Source: Streptomyces sp. MMG1121
GTDB lineage: Bacteria; Actinomycetota; Actinomycetes; Streptomycetales; Streptomycetaceae
Assembly (NCBI RefSeq): GCF_001280015.1
Contig: NZ_LGDV01000175.1
Location: 28,656 to 92,655, forward strand
Direction of reading: 5' to 3'
Length of the DNA: 64,000 bases
The position numbers were made by a program, and so were the translations under genes. Position 1 is the first letter of the stretch. Each line of letters opens with the position of its first letter. This document shows, piece after piece, positions 8,460 through 16,237 of the stretch. Below the pieces are notes generated by a model. The model was not told the DNA's origin and ran no database searches. It worked only from the letters and a program-made list of their open reading frames with translations.

Positions 8460-9662
8460 ATGGACACGCAGGCAGCGGCGGTGAGCGGGCGCTGGAGCAG
8501 ACGCCGGTTCGTCGGGGCCGTGGCGGGCACGGCGGCCGTCGTGGCGGTGCCCTCCCCGGCGGCCCCGCCGGGCGGCCCGGCGCCCACGGCCGAGGCGCCG
8601 CGGGCCGCCGCGCCGCCTCGTGGGGAGCCCGGCCCCCGCCCGCTCCACGTCGGCACCTACACCTCCGTCGACGGCGGCGGCACCGGTATCGGGCTGGCCT
8701 CGTACGACCCGGCGACCGGCCGGATCTCCGGTTCCGGCACGTTGACCGGGGTCCCCGACCCGTCGTATCTCGCCGTGCACCCGGACGGCCGCACGCTGTA
8801 CGCGGTGGACGAGCGCGACGACGGCGCCGTGACTGCCGTGCGCCTGGCGGACCGGCGGATCCTCGGCACCCGGAGCACGGGCGGCGCGGGCCCCTGTCAT
8901 CTGTCGGTGCATCCCTCCGGTCGCTGGCTGCTGAGCGCCAACTACGGGTCGGGCAGTGTGGCCGTGCACCCGCTCGACGCCTCGGGCGCCCCCGGTGAGC
9001 GCACGGACCTGGTCACGCACACCACCCCGGCCCCGGGACCGGGCCAACAGGGGCCGCACGCGCACCAGTTCATCACCAGCCCGGACGGCGGCCACGTCCT
9101 CGCGGTCGACCTCGGCACCGACACCGTCTACACCTACCGGCTGGACGGGGCGAAGGGCACGCTGACCGAGGTGGCGCAGGCGCACACCCGGCCCGGAGCG
9201 GGCCCGCGCCATCTGACCTTCCATCCGGGCGGCCGGTACGCGTATCTGGCCAACGAGGTGGACGACACGGCCGCCGTCTGCGCCTACGACCCGGATTCCG
9301 GCCGTCTGACGATCGGCGCCCCGCAGCCCACGGGGTCGGACGCCGGCACCACCAACTACCCGGCGCAGTTCCGGGTGACGGCGAACGGCCGGTACGCGTT
9401 CCTGGCCAACCGGGGCCACAACAGCCTCGCACGGTACGCGGTCGAGGCGGCCGGGTCCCGGCTGCGGCTGCTCGGCACGGTGCCGGTGGGCGGGGACTTC
9501 CCGCGGCAGATCGCCCTCTCCCCGGACGGTGGCCTGCTGTTCGCGGCGAACCAGCGCTCGGGGACGGTCACGGTCTTCCACGTCGACTCCTCGACCGGTG
9601 AACTCGCCCCCGCCGGCGGGCCGTTCGCCTCACCCGTCGCCGTCTCCGCGCTGCCGCTGTAG
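8460..9662 (+). CDS. Lactonase family protein (7-bladed beta-propeller), Tat-exported
   Basis: The 400-aa protein begins with a twin-arginine signal (SRRRFVGAVAGTAAVVAV) and continues as a repeated propeller (HVGTYTSVDGGGTGIG; YLAVHPDGRTLYAVDE; HQFITSPDGGHVLAVDLGTD; PRQIALSPDGGLLFAANQRS). This is the Pgl/lactonase family, whose cytosolic members hydrolyse 6-phosphogluconolactone. The Tat signal puts this one outside the membrane, so a sugar-lactone or other lactone substrate is more likely. The ATG at 8460 is chosen because it puts the RR motif 13 residues from the start. A GTG at 8418 would add 14 residues. It is convergent with the DUF2470 gene and overlaps it by 33 bp. Confidence 0.85.
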   Translation: MDTQAAAVSGRWSRRRFVGAVAGTAAVVAVPSPAAPPGGPAPTAEAPRAAAPPRGEPGPRPLHVGTYTSVDGGGTGIGLASYDPATGRISGSGTLTGVPDPSYLAVHPDGRTLYAVDERDDGAVTAVRLADRRILGTRSTGGAGPCHLSVHPSGRWLLSANYGSGSVAVHPLDASGAPGERTDLVTHTTPAPGPGQQGPHAHQFITSPDGGHVLAVDLGTDTVYTYRLDGAKGTLTEVAQAHTRPGAGPRHLTFHPGGRYAYLANEVDDTAAVCAYDPDSGRLTIGAPQPTGSDAGTTNYPAQFRVTANGRYAFLANRGHNSLARYAVEAAGSRLRLLGTVPVGGDFPRQIALSPDGGLLFAANQRSGTVTVFHVDSSTGELAPAGGPFASPVAVSALPL

Positions 9663-10355
9663 CGCGCGCGGGCAACCGGCGGCGCTCGCCTGCGCGAGCA
9701 GGGCGTGCATGCGCTCGGTCAGCTGGGCGACGTCGTCGGCAGGCGTGTGGAAGGGCAGGCGCACGTCGCCGTGCGCGCGGGTGCGCTCGATGCGCAGGGT
9801 CAGTCCGTGCCGGTCGACGGCGAGGGGCAGCACCCGGGTCACGGCGTGCAGGCTCTCGGGCCGCACGAGGCGGGTGAGCCGCTCGACGGCGTCCGGGTGG
9901 GCGTCGGCGAGATGGGTCAGCAGCCGGGCCTCGGCGGTGGCGAGCGGGTCGGGCCGGGCGGCGGCGAACTCGTCGAGGCCGATCACCACAGCCCCCACGG
10001 ACTGCCGCAACACCACCCGGGTGGGCTGGAACAGCAGGTCACCGGCGTCCGGCACGAACCAGCCGGCGAGGTAGAGCCGGGCCCTGATCCGGCTGCGCAC
10101 CGGCACGGGGGCCACGTCGGCGAACTCCAGCACTGCGGAGGGCTCTTGGCGCGGCGCGCAGATGGCCGCGGTGAGCAGGGCGCTGTCGTCGGGCACCGCG
10201 AGGCGCACCGTGCCCTCGTCGGTCACGGTGTGCGCGCCGACGTACTCCTCGCGCGTACCGTCCGCGGTCACCGCGCACGACCAGGCGGCGGCGAGCACCG
10301 ACCGTGCCCGTTCCGCCGCACCGGGTTCGGCCGTCCAGTCCTGCGTGTCACCCAT
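9630..10355 (-). CDS. DUF2470 domain protein, iron-regulated
   Basis: This 241-aa protein has two parts: an N-terminal region resembling split-barrel FMN or heme-binding proteins (VTDEGTVRLAVPDDSALLTA) and a C-terminal DUF2470 domain (about 155-225, LTHLADAHPDAVERLTRLV, with LPFHTPADD). DUF2470 is the C-terminal domain of HugZ/HutZ-type heme-utilisation proteins. The ATG at 10355 follows GGAGGT. A near-perfect iron box lies 13 bp upstream. A role in heme or iron homeostasis under iron limitation is therefore likely; enzymatic heme degradation is not proven. No haem-transport genes are adjacent. Confidence 0.8.
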   Translation of the reverse strand: MGDTQDWTAEPGAAERARSVLAAAWSCAVTADGTREEYVGAHTVTDEGTVRLAVPDDSALLTAAICAPRQEPSAVLEFADVAPVPVRSRIRARLYLAGWFVPDAGDLLFQPTRVVLRQSVGAVVIGLDEFAAARPDPLATAEARLLTHLADAHPDAVERLTRLVRPESLHAVTRVLPLAVDRHGLTLRIERTRAHGDVRLPFHTPADDVAQLTERMHALLAQASAAGCPRALQRQRGDGDG

Positions 10356-10367
10356 CCCGAGACCTCC

Positions 10368-10386
10368 TTAGGTAAGCCTTGCCTAA
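10368..10386. promoter_or_regulatory. Iron box (IdeR/DmdR1/DtxR operator)
   Basis: TTAGGTAAGCCTTGCCTAA is a 19-bp dyad matching the actinobacterial DtxR-family consensus TTAGGTTAGGCTNACCTAA. It sits just upstream of the ribosome site of the DUF2470 gene. Iron-loaded DmdR1/IdeR bound here would repress that gene. The site is seen directly; the binding is inferred from the consensus. Confidence 0.9.
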
Positions 10387-10436
10387 CCTAGCGGAGATCG
10401 GGGCGCACGCCAACCACGCCCCACCGGCGGACGGGC

Positions 10437-11042
10437 TCAGGAGATGACGCCCAACAGCGCCCGCGCACACAGGTCCCGCACCTGCTCCTGGGTCAACTCC
10501 CCCTCGCGCAGCCACTCCAGGCACACGGCGGTGGTGAAGGCGAGCCAGCCGCGCACGGCCAGCCGCACCTGGGCAGAGCCCTCGAAGACGGGCCCGAACT
10601 CGGGGTCGGCGGACAGTGCGGCAACGATCTGCTGCTCCTGGGCGGCCAGCGCCCGCTGGTAGACCCGGCGCACGGCCTGGTCGCCGGCCGCGTCGGCGCG
10701 GTGGAAGGCACGGAAACCGTGGGCGTGGGCCCGGACGTATCCGAGATAGGCGTCGAGACCGGCGGCGAGCTGCTCGCGCACCGGCACGCCCGGCACGGCC
10801 GCCGTCATACGCAGCATCCGCTCGCTCTCGCGCTCCACGACCGCCGCGAAGAAGTCCCGTTTGGTCGGGAAGTAGTGGTACAGCAGCCCGCGGGAGACCC
10901 CGGCGATCTCGGCGACCTGCTCGATCCACACCTCGTCGTAGGGGCTCTCCGAGAACAGCTTCGCGCCGACCGACAGCAGTTGCTCACGACGTTCCGCGGT
11001 GCTGAGTCTCCGCCTGGCTCGCTCCCCCTGGTTCGCGGACAT
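10437..11042 (-). CDS. TetR family transcriptional regulator
   Basis: The 201-aa protein has a classic N-terminal TetR helix-turn-helix (residues 15-60, VAEIAGVSRGLLYHYFPTKR) and a helical ligand-binding C-terminal domain. It is divergent from the P450 gene at 11175 with a 132-bp gap containing GTTCAA/TTGAAC half-sites. Self-repression plus control of the P450 is the usual logic for such pairs; the inducer is unknown. Confidence 0.9.
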   Translation of the reverse strand: MSANQGERARRRLSTAERREQLLSVGAKLFSESPYDEVWIEQVAEIAGVSRGLLYHYFPTKRDFFAAVVERESERMLRMTAAVPGVPVREQLAAGLDAYLGYVRAHAHGFRAFHRADAAGDQAVRRVYQRALAAQEQQIVAALSADPEFGPVFEGSAQVRLAVRGWLAFTTAVCLEWLREGELTQEQVRDLCARALLGVIS

Positions 11043-11064
11043 GGCGTCACTTTACTTGACGTCG

Positions 11065-11144
11065 GTTCAACAAGCGGATCAGACTGGGCGCGGTTATTGA
11101 ACTCACGTACAACACGTGCACGGATGTGCGTGGCACGGGTTCAA
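11065..11144. promoter_or_regulatory. GTTCAA/TTGAAC half-sites between TetR and P450 genes
   Basis: GTTCAA occurs at 11065-11070 and 11139-11144 and its complement TTGAAC at 11097-11102. The first and the third stand next to TTGAC- and TCAAC-type extensions. Three copies in one short divergent gap suggest operator half-sites for the adjacent TetR protein, but the spacing is irregular. This is a weak call. Confidence 0.3.
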
Positions 11145-11174
11145 CGGTCCGCTGGATCAAGGGAGATCGGCGTC

Positions 11175-12746
11175 ATGGCGGAGACGATGGGGACGACGGA
11201 GTCGACGCGGGCCGGGCTGCCGAAGGGGTTCCGCAGCGCCGAGCTGGGCTGGCCCGAGCTGGACCGCATCCCGCATCCGCCGCGCCGGGTGCCGTTGCTC
11301 GGCGACGTGCTCGGCGCGGACCGGCGCACGCCCGTGCAGGACTCGGTCCGCATCGGGCGCGCGCTGGGGCCGGTCTTCCGGCGGCGGGCCTTCGGCAAGG
11401 AGTTCGTGTTCGTGTGGGGGGCGCCGCTCGTCGCCGACCTCGCCGACGAGTCCCGGTTCGCCAAGCACGTCGGGCTCGGGGTGGCCAATCTGCGGCCGGT
11501 CGCCGGGGACGGGCTGTTCACCGCCTACAACCACGAGCCCAACTGGCAGCTGGCGCACGACGTCCTGGCGCCCGGCTTCAGCCGGGAGGCCATGGAGGGC
11601 TACCACGGGATGATGCTGGCGGTCGCCGACCGGCTGACCGGCCACTGGGACCGTCAGGCGGCGGCCGGGCGCGCGGTGGACGTGCCCGGGGACATGACCA
11701 AACTGACCCTGGAGACCATCGCGCGCACCGGCTTCGGGCACGACTTCGACTCCTTCGAGCGGGACCGGCCGCACCCCTTCGTCACCGCGATGATCGGCAC
11801 CCTCACCTACGCGCAGCGCCTGAACAGCGTTCCCGGACCGCTCGCCCCGCTGCTGCTGCGCGCCGCCGCCCGGCGCAACGCGGCCGACATGGCCCATCTC
11901 AACCGCACGGTCGACGACCTGGTCGCGGCCCGGAGCCGGTCCGGCCGCGGGGAGGGGGACCTGCTGGACCGGATGCTGGAGACCGCGCACCCGCAGACCG
12001 GCGAGAGGCTGTCGGCCGAGAACGTCCGCAAGCAGGTGATCACGTTCCTGGTGGCGGGCCACGAGACCACCTCGGGTGCGCTCTCCTTCGCCCTGTACTA
12101 CCTCGCCCGGCACCCGGAGATCGCCGCCCGGGCGCGCGCCGAGGTGGACCGCGTCTGGGGCGACGCCGAGCGGCCCGGCTACGACCAGGTCGCCAAGCTG
12201 CGCCAGGTGCGCCGGGTGCTGGACGAGTCACTGCGGCTGTGGCCGACCGCGCCCGCCTTCGCCCGTGAGGCCCGGCAGGACACGGTCCTCGCCGGCGAGC
12301 ATCCGATGCGCCGGGGCGCGTGGGCACTGGTGCTGACGCCGATGCTGCACCGCGATCCGCAGGTGTGGGGCGAGGACGCGGAACGGTTCGACCCGGAACG
12401 GTTCGACGCCCAGGCCGTACGGGCCCGGCCGCCGCACACCTTCAAGCCGTTCGGGACCGGGGCCCGGGCCTGCATCGGCCGCCAGTTCGCGCTGCACGAG
12501 GCGACCCTCGTCCTCGGCCTGCTGCTGCGCCGCTACGACCTGCGGGCCGACCCCGGCTACCGGCTGGCCGTCACCGAGCGGCTGACCCTGATGCCGGAGG
12601 GACTGCGGCTGGGGCTGGAGCGGCGTTCCGAAACGGCGCGGGGCACCGTGCCCGCCGGCACGACGGGCCCGCGGGGAAACGGCGACACCTCACGGCACTT
12701 CGAGACGTCAGCGGCCCGCTGTCCAGTGCGCCGGCCTGCTGACTGA
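11175..12746 (+). CDS. Cytochrome P450, CYP102-like heme domain without reductase
   Basis: This 523-aa P450 has the I-helix motif AGHETTSG, the ExxR helix (ESLR) and heme motif FKPFGTGARACIGRQFA with Cys433. The segment GDGLFTAYNHEPNWQLAHDV is closely similar to the matching part of the CYP102-type fusion at the left edge, so the two are distant paralogues. This one ends after the heme domain with a short polar tail and must receive electrons from separate ferredoxin/reductase proteins, which are not encoded nearby. The ATG at 11175 follows GGGAGA. The tail overlaps the convergent pentapeptide-repeat gene by 39 bp. Regulation by the divergent TetR protein is likely. The substrate is unknown. 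Confidence 0.9.
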   Translation: MAETMGTTESTRAGLPKGFRSAELGWPELDRIPHPPRRVPLLGDVLGADRRTPVQDSVRIGRALGPVFRRRAFGKEFVFVWGAPLVADLADESRFAKHVGLGVANLRPVAGDGLFTAYNHEPNWQLAHDVLAPGFSREAMEGYHGMMLAVADRLTGHWDRQAAAGRAVDVPGDMTKLTLETIARTGFGHDFDSFERDRPHPFVTAMIGTLTYAQRLNSVPGPLAPLLLRAAARRNAADMAHLNRTVDDLVAARSRSGRGEGDLLDRMLETAHPQTGERLSAENVRKQVITFLVAGHETTSGALSFALYYLARHPEIAARARAEVDRVWGDAERPGYDQVAKLRQVRRVLDESLRLWPTAPAFAREARQDTVLAGEHPMRRGAWALVLTPMLHRDPQVWGEDAERFDPERFDAQAVRARPPHTFKPFGTGARACIGRQFALHEATLVLGLLLRRYDLRADPGYRLAVTERLTLMPEGLRLGLERRSETARGTVPAGTTGPRGNGDTSRHFETSAARCPVRRPAD

Positions 12747-13592
12747 CCCCGGCAGCCGGGTACCGGCGCTGCCACGGGCCGCGTTCAGCTGCGGCTGGGT
12801 GAGGAAGAAGGCGCCGGTGAGGTCCGCGTCGGTCAGGTCGGCGTCGCGCAGGTCGGCGCCGATCATGTCCGCGTCGCGCAGATCGGCACCGGTGAGGTCG
12901 GCGGCGATCAGGTACGCGCCGCGCAGACTCGCCCCGCGCAGGTCGGCGCCCCGGAGCCGGGCCCCGATGAGATCCGCGCCCCGCCGGTCCTTCCCGTTGC
13001 CCTTCTGCCTCCCCTTGCCCCTGCCCTTCGCAGCGCCCTTGTCGCCCTGGCCCTCGGCGGCGCCGGCGCGGGCCAGTTCGCTGGTGCGCAGCAGGAGCAC
13101 GTTGACCTGCTGCCGGTGCGCGGCCACGTCCAGCGCGGCGAGCTCCCCGGGGCTCTGCCGGGTCAGCCGTTCGGTCTCCTCCAGCGCCTCGCGCAACTCG
13201 GGGTGGACGGGCCGGGCGGCGGGCAGGCCGAGCGCCTCGGTCAGGTACCACAGCAGCTCGTGCAGCTGCCGCACGACCGGGAACACGTCGAACATGCGGC
13301 GCGCATGCTCCTTGGACGCGGTACGCCAGTCCTGTCCGCCGAAGGTGACCCGCGAGACCTTCTGGCCGGCCCCGAAGCAGTCGTAGACCGTACAGCCGGT
13401 GAAGCCCTTCTCGCGCAGATCGACGTGGATGCCGCAGCGGTGATCGCCCTGGAGGTTCGGGCACGGCTTCCCGGCGGGCTTGTCCAGCGCGAAGTCGGCG
13501 GAGCGCGCGAAGGGCAGGGAGACACAGCACAGCCCGAAGCACTGTGCGCAGTCGCCCCGCAGGTCGGCGAGGTCGGTTCTGGGTTCTGGCAT
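12708..13592 (-). CDS. Pentapeptide repeat protein with cysteine-rich N-terminal domain
   Basis: The 294-aa protein has an N-terminal cysteine-rich part (CAQCFGLCCVSLPFA, CPNLQGDHRCGIH, CTVYDCFGAG) that could bind metal or Fe-S. A helical middle and a basic low-complexity linker (residues 180-200) come next, then a block of about ten A(D/N)LXX pentapeptides (residues 205-260, RGADLRGASLRGAYLIAADL) expected to form a right-handed quadrilateral helix. This architecture recurs in Streptomyces, but the role is not established. Pentapeptide proteins of the Qnr/MfpA type protect gyrase; the cysteine-rich head argues against a simple Qnr function. The gene follows the hydrolase and small-ORF pair on the same strand. 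Confidence 0.8.
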   Translation of the reverse strand: MPEPRTDLADLRGDCAQCFGLCCVSLPFARSADFALDKPAGKPCPNLQGDHRCGIHVDLREKGFTGCTVYDCFGAGQKVSRVTFGGQDWRTASKEHARRMFDVFPVVRQLHELLWYLTEALGLPAARPVHPELREALEETERLTRQSPGELAALDVAAHRQQVNVLLLRTSELARAGAAEGQGDKGAAKGRGKGRQKGNGKDRRGADLIGARLRGADLRGASLRGAYLIAADLTGADLRDADMIGADLRDADLTDADLTGAFFLTQPQLNAARGSAGTRLPGSVSRPAHWTAGR

Positions 13593-13602
13593 GGTGTCCA
13601 GC

Positions 13603-13737
13603 CTACTGACCTGCGAAGGCGCTGCCCCGGGCCACCCGGTCGACCGCGTCGGGGAGGCGGTCGGCGGGCAGCGGCCGCAGCTCGGTGGTCTTCGGTTCGG
13701 GCAGGGGCCCGGGTGGGCGGGCGCGCCGCCGGCTCAC
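13603..13737 (-). CDS. Small hypothetical protein coupled to the S33 hydrolase
   Basis: A 44-codon frame starts with GTG at 13737, overlapping the hydrolase stop codon as GTGA, and ends at 13603, just before the pentapeptide-repeat gene. The product is proline- and arginine-rich at first and then has a helical end (LRPLPADRLPDAVDRVARGS). The 4-bp overlap and amphipathic pattern support translation, but the small size means it could be chance. Function unknown. Confidence 0.45.
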   Translation of the reverse strand: MSRRRARPPGPLPEPKTTELRPLPADRLPDAVDRVARGSAFAGQ

Positions 13738-15035
13738 GCCTCGTCCCGGGTGAGAGCCAGCAGCCGGTCCAGCACCCGGGGCGCGCCCGCGCGCAGGCCG
13801 TCGTGTTCGAACTCGTCCGTGACCCAGGTACGCAGACCGCGGATGGTGCGGGCGGTCTCCAGGGAGTGGGTGGTGTCGACGTACATGTCGTCGTGGTAGA
13901 TCGCCGCGGCGACCGGTACCTCGTTGGCGGAGAGCCGGGCCGGGTCGTACAGCGGCTCCCATTCGGTGCGGGCGGCGAGCAGTTCGGCCGTCTCGCGCAG
14001 CGGGCGCAGGGCGGGGTCGGCGTCGAACATCCAGGGGTGCACGGTCTCACCGGTGAAGAGCACCGGGGCGTCACCCGCGAGCGCCTTCGCCGCGTCGAAC
14101 TGCGGGAACTCGGCGCGGACCCGCTCGGCGGCCCAGGCGGTGGGGCGGGCGCCCTGGCCGTAGATGGTCTCGTGGACGAGGGCGTACAGCGGGTACTGGG
14201 CGTACGACAGCAGGTTCTGGGCCTGCTCCTGGAAGGCGTCCGAGAGCTCCGGGCCGCCCGGTGTGCGCACGAAGGCGTCCGCCAGGAGGTGGTGCAGCCG
14301 GTGACTGCCGTCGCTCGCGCCGAGCATCAGGCCGAGTGACTGGAAGGCCTCGGCGGTGAACCGGTAGCCGTTCGGGAGGACCACGTCGTGGGTCAGCAGG
14401 TGGTCGGCGATCCGGCGGGCCCGTTCGACGTCCTGCGGGTAGCGGGCGTAGTGCGCGGTGACCTTGCGTTCGATGCGCGGGTAGGCGGCACGGTAGACGT
14501 CGTCGGCGTGGGCGTGCAGGGAGGGCAGGCCGCCGGTGATGACGGCCGTGCTGAGGCCTTCGGGGGCGAGGGAGAGGTACGACACCGTGCAGAAGCCGCC
14601 GAAGCTCTGGCCCAGCACGGTCCACGGGGCGCCGCCGGTGACCTCGGGGCGGATGGCCTCGCAGTCCCGGACGATGGAGTCGGCACGGAACCGGGTGAGG
14701 TGGTCGGCCTGCGCCGCGGGGCCGCCGCGCAGCGGGAGCGTCTGCCGGGTGGCGGGCGTGGAGCTGCCGGTGCCGCGCTGGTCGAGCAGCAGGACGCGAT
14801 GGTCCTGCAGAGCCCGGTCGAGCCAGGCCTGACGTCCGACGAAACGATTCGCCCCAAAGCCGGGGCCGCCCTGGAGGTAGAGCAGCCACGGCAGGTCCTG
14901 CCCGGCCTTGTCGCTCGCGGCCACTTCGCGGGCGTACAGCTCGATGGTCTCGCCGCCGGGGTCGGCGTGGTCGAGCGGCACGGTGAAGCGGCGGTCGGTG
15001 AGGACGACACCAGGCTGGCGGTAGCTGAGGCTCAA
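13734..15035 (-). CDS. Alpha/beta hydrolase, proline iminopeptidase family (S33)
   Basis: This 433-aa protein has the S33 oxyanion motif LQGGPGFG (about residue 55), RGTGSS (about 88) and a nucleophile elbow GQSFGG with Ser144. Aminopeptidases of this family remove N-terminal proline or other residues in the cytosol. There is no signal peptide. I chose a TTG start at 15035 because GGGGAG precedes it by 5 bp and no ATG or GTG lies in a suitable place upstream. It is co-directional with the LacI gene but separated from it by a 119-bp gap with an inverted repeat. Confidence 0.85.
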   Translation of the reverse strand: MSLSYRQPGVVLTDRRFTVPLDHADPGGETIELYAREVAASDKAGQDLPWLLYLQGGPGFGANRFVGRQAWLDRALQDHRVLLLDQRGTGSSTPATRQTLPLRGGPAAQADHLTRFRADSIVRDCEAIRPEVTGGAPWTVLGQSFGGFCTVSYLSLAPEGLSTAVITGGLPSLHAHADDVYRAAYPRIERKVTAHYARYPQDVERARRIADHLLTHDVVLPNGYRFTAEAFQSLGLMLGASDGSHRLHHLLADAFVRTPGGPELSDAFQEQAQNLLSYAQYPLYALVHETIYGQGARPTAWAAERVRAEFPQFDAAKALAGDAPVLFTGETVHPWMFDADPALRPLRETAELLAARTEWEPLYDPARLSANEVPVAAAIYHDDMYVDTTHSLETARTIRGLRTWVTDEFEHDGLRAGAPRVLDRLLALTRDEA

Positions 15036-15074
15036 CGGGGCTCCCCGGGCGGATGGGACGGATGGGCCGGATGT

Positions 15075-15144
15075 GACCCAGTTCAGCACATGACCGGGCG
15101 TGGGCCGAGCCCCGGGATCATGGTTTGTTACTGAACTTCGGGTC
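15075..15144 (-). terminator. Imperfect long inverted repeat after the LacI gene
   Basis: GACCCAGTTCAG (15075-15086) and CTGAACTTCGGGTC (15131-15144) pair over GACCC/GGGTC and TTCAG/CTGAA. They lie between the stop of the LacI gene and the start of the S33 hydrolase gene. It may be a transcription terminator for the rhamnose operon or part of a hydrolase promoter. No U-tract is present, as is usual in this genus, so the call is tentative. Confidence 0.35.
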
Positions 15145-15154
15145 AGCGGCAGGC

Positions 15155-16180
15155 TCAGCGCGCGGCAAGGCTGGAGCGGCGCACCACCAGCTCCGGCTGG
15201 AGCACCACCCGGCGGTGCTCGTGCGGCCGCCGTCCCTCGCCCTGCTCGGTCTCCTCGAGGAGCAGCTCGGCGGCGAGCGCGCCCATGGTGACGGCCGGCT
15301 GGCGTACGGAGGTCAGCGGTACGGCGGCCGCCGCCGCGAACTCGATGTCGTCGTAGCCGACGATCGCCAGGTCCTCCGGGACCCTCACGCCCGCCGCGTA
15401 CATGGCCTGGAGCACCCCGAGGGCGAGGAGGTCGTTGGCGCAGAACACGGCGGTGGGGCGGTCGGCGAGGCCGAGCAGCCGGGCGCCCGCGTCCCGGCCG
15501 GCGGCCACGTCGAGGCGCTCGGTGGGCAGTTCGCGCAGCGCGTCGGGGCCGAGTCCGGCCTCGGCGAGCGCGCTCAGCGCGCCGGTGCGGCGGTCGCGGA
15601 CCTGGTTGAGTGCGGGCGGCCCGCTGACGTAGGCGAGCAAACGATGCCCGGCGTCGACCAGATGGCGTACGGCGAGGGCTCCGCCGGCGACGTCGTCCAC
15701 GGAGACGGAGCACTCGGTGGTGCCCTCGGCGACCCGGTCGACCAGCACGAACGGGATGCCGTGCCGGCGGAAGGTCTCGATGTTGCGGCCGGTGGCGTCG
15801 GCCGGGGTCAGCAGCACGCCCCGGACCCGCTGCTCGGCGAACAGGGCCAGGTAATCGGCCTCCTCGGCGGCGTTCTGCGCGCTGTTGCAGACCATCACGC
15901 CGAGCCCCGCCTCCCGGGCCGCCCGCTCGGCACCGCGCGCCACGTCCACGAAGAACGGGTTGCCCATGTCGAGCACGAGCAGGCCCATGATCCGGCTGCG
16001 GCCCGCCCGCAGCTGACGCGCCGACTCGCTGCGGACGTAGCCGAGCCGGTCGATCGCGGACAGCACCCGGGCCCGGGTCTCACTGGCGACCGTGTCCGGG
16101 CGGTTGATGACGTTCGACACCGTGCCCACCGACACTCCGGCGGCGCGGGCGACATCCTTGATACCCACCGACTGGGTCAT
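15155..16180 (-). CDS. LacI family transcriptional regulator of rhamnose genes
   Basis: The 341-aa protein has the LacI DNA-binding head (GIKDVARAAGVSVGTVSNVI, residues 6-25; hinge near 45-60) and a periplasmic-binding-protein-like effector domain. It ends the leftward rhamnose run. The two TGAA(A/T)NN(A/T)TTCA palindromes in the 22.6-22.9 kb divergent region have the central-symmetry form typical of LacI sites, so repression relieved by rhamnose or a derivative is expected. The effector is not shown by the sequence. Confidence 0.88.
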   Translation of the reverse strand: MTQSVGIKDVARAAGVSVGTVSNVINRPDTVASETRARVLSAIDRLGYVRSESARQLRAGRSRIMGLLVLDMGNPFFVDVARGAERAAREAGLGVMVCNSAQNAAEEADYLALFAEQRVRGVLLTPADATGRNIETFRRHGIPFVLVDRVAEGTTECSVSVDDVAGGALAVRHLVDAGHRLLAYVSGPPALNQVRDRRTGALSALAEAGLGPDALRELPTERLDVAAGRDAGARLLGLADRPTAVFCANDLLALGVLQAMYAAGVRVPEDLAIVGYDDIEFAAAAAVPLTSVRQPAVTMGALAAELLLEETEQGEGRRPHEHRRVVLQPELVVRRSSLAAR

Positions 16181-16237
16181 CGGGCGAAGACCTCCAGGAG
16201 ACGAGAACGGGACGGCAGGCGGTCCTTCACATTACCG

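Noticed and set aside
5840..8656. 938-codon minus-strand open frame
   Set aside because: It spans the FUSC and hypothetical genes in antisense with histidine/arginine-rich low-complexity sequence; the plus-strand genes have better codon pattern and ribosome sites.
13603..13962. 119-codon frame starting upstream of the 44-aa ORF
   Set aside because: Its first part lies antisense-free but in the wrong frame of the S33 hydrolase gene; only the coupled 44-codon end is plausible.
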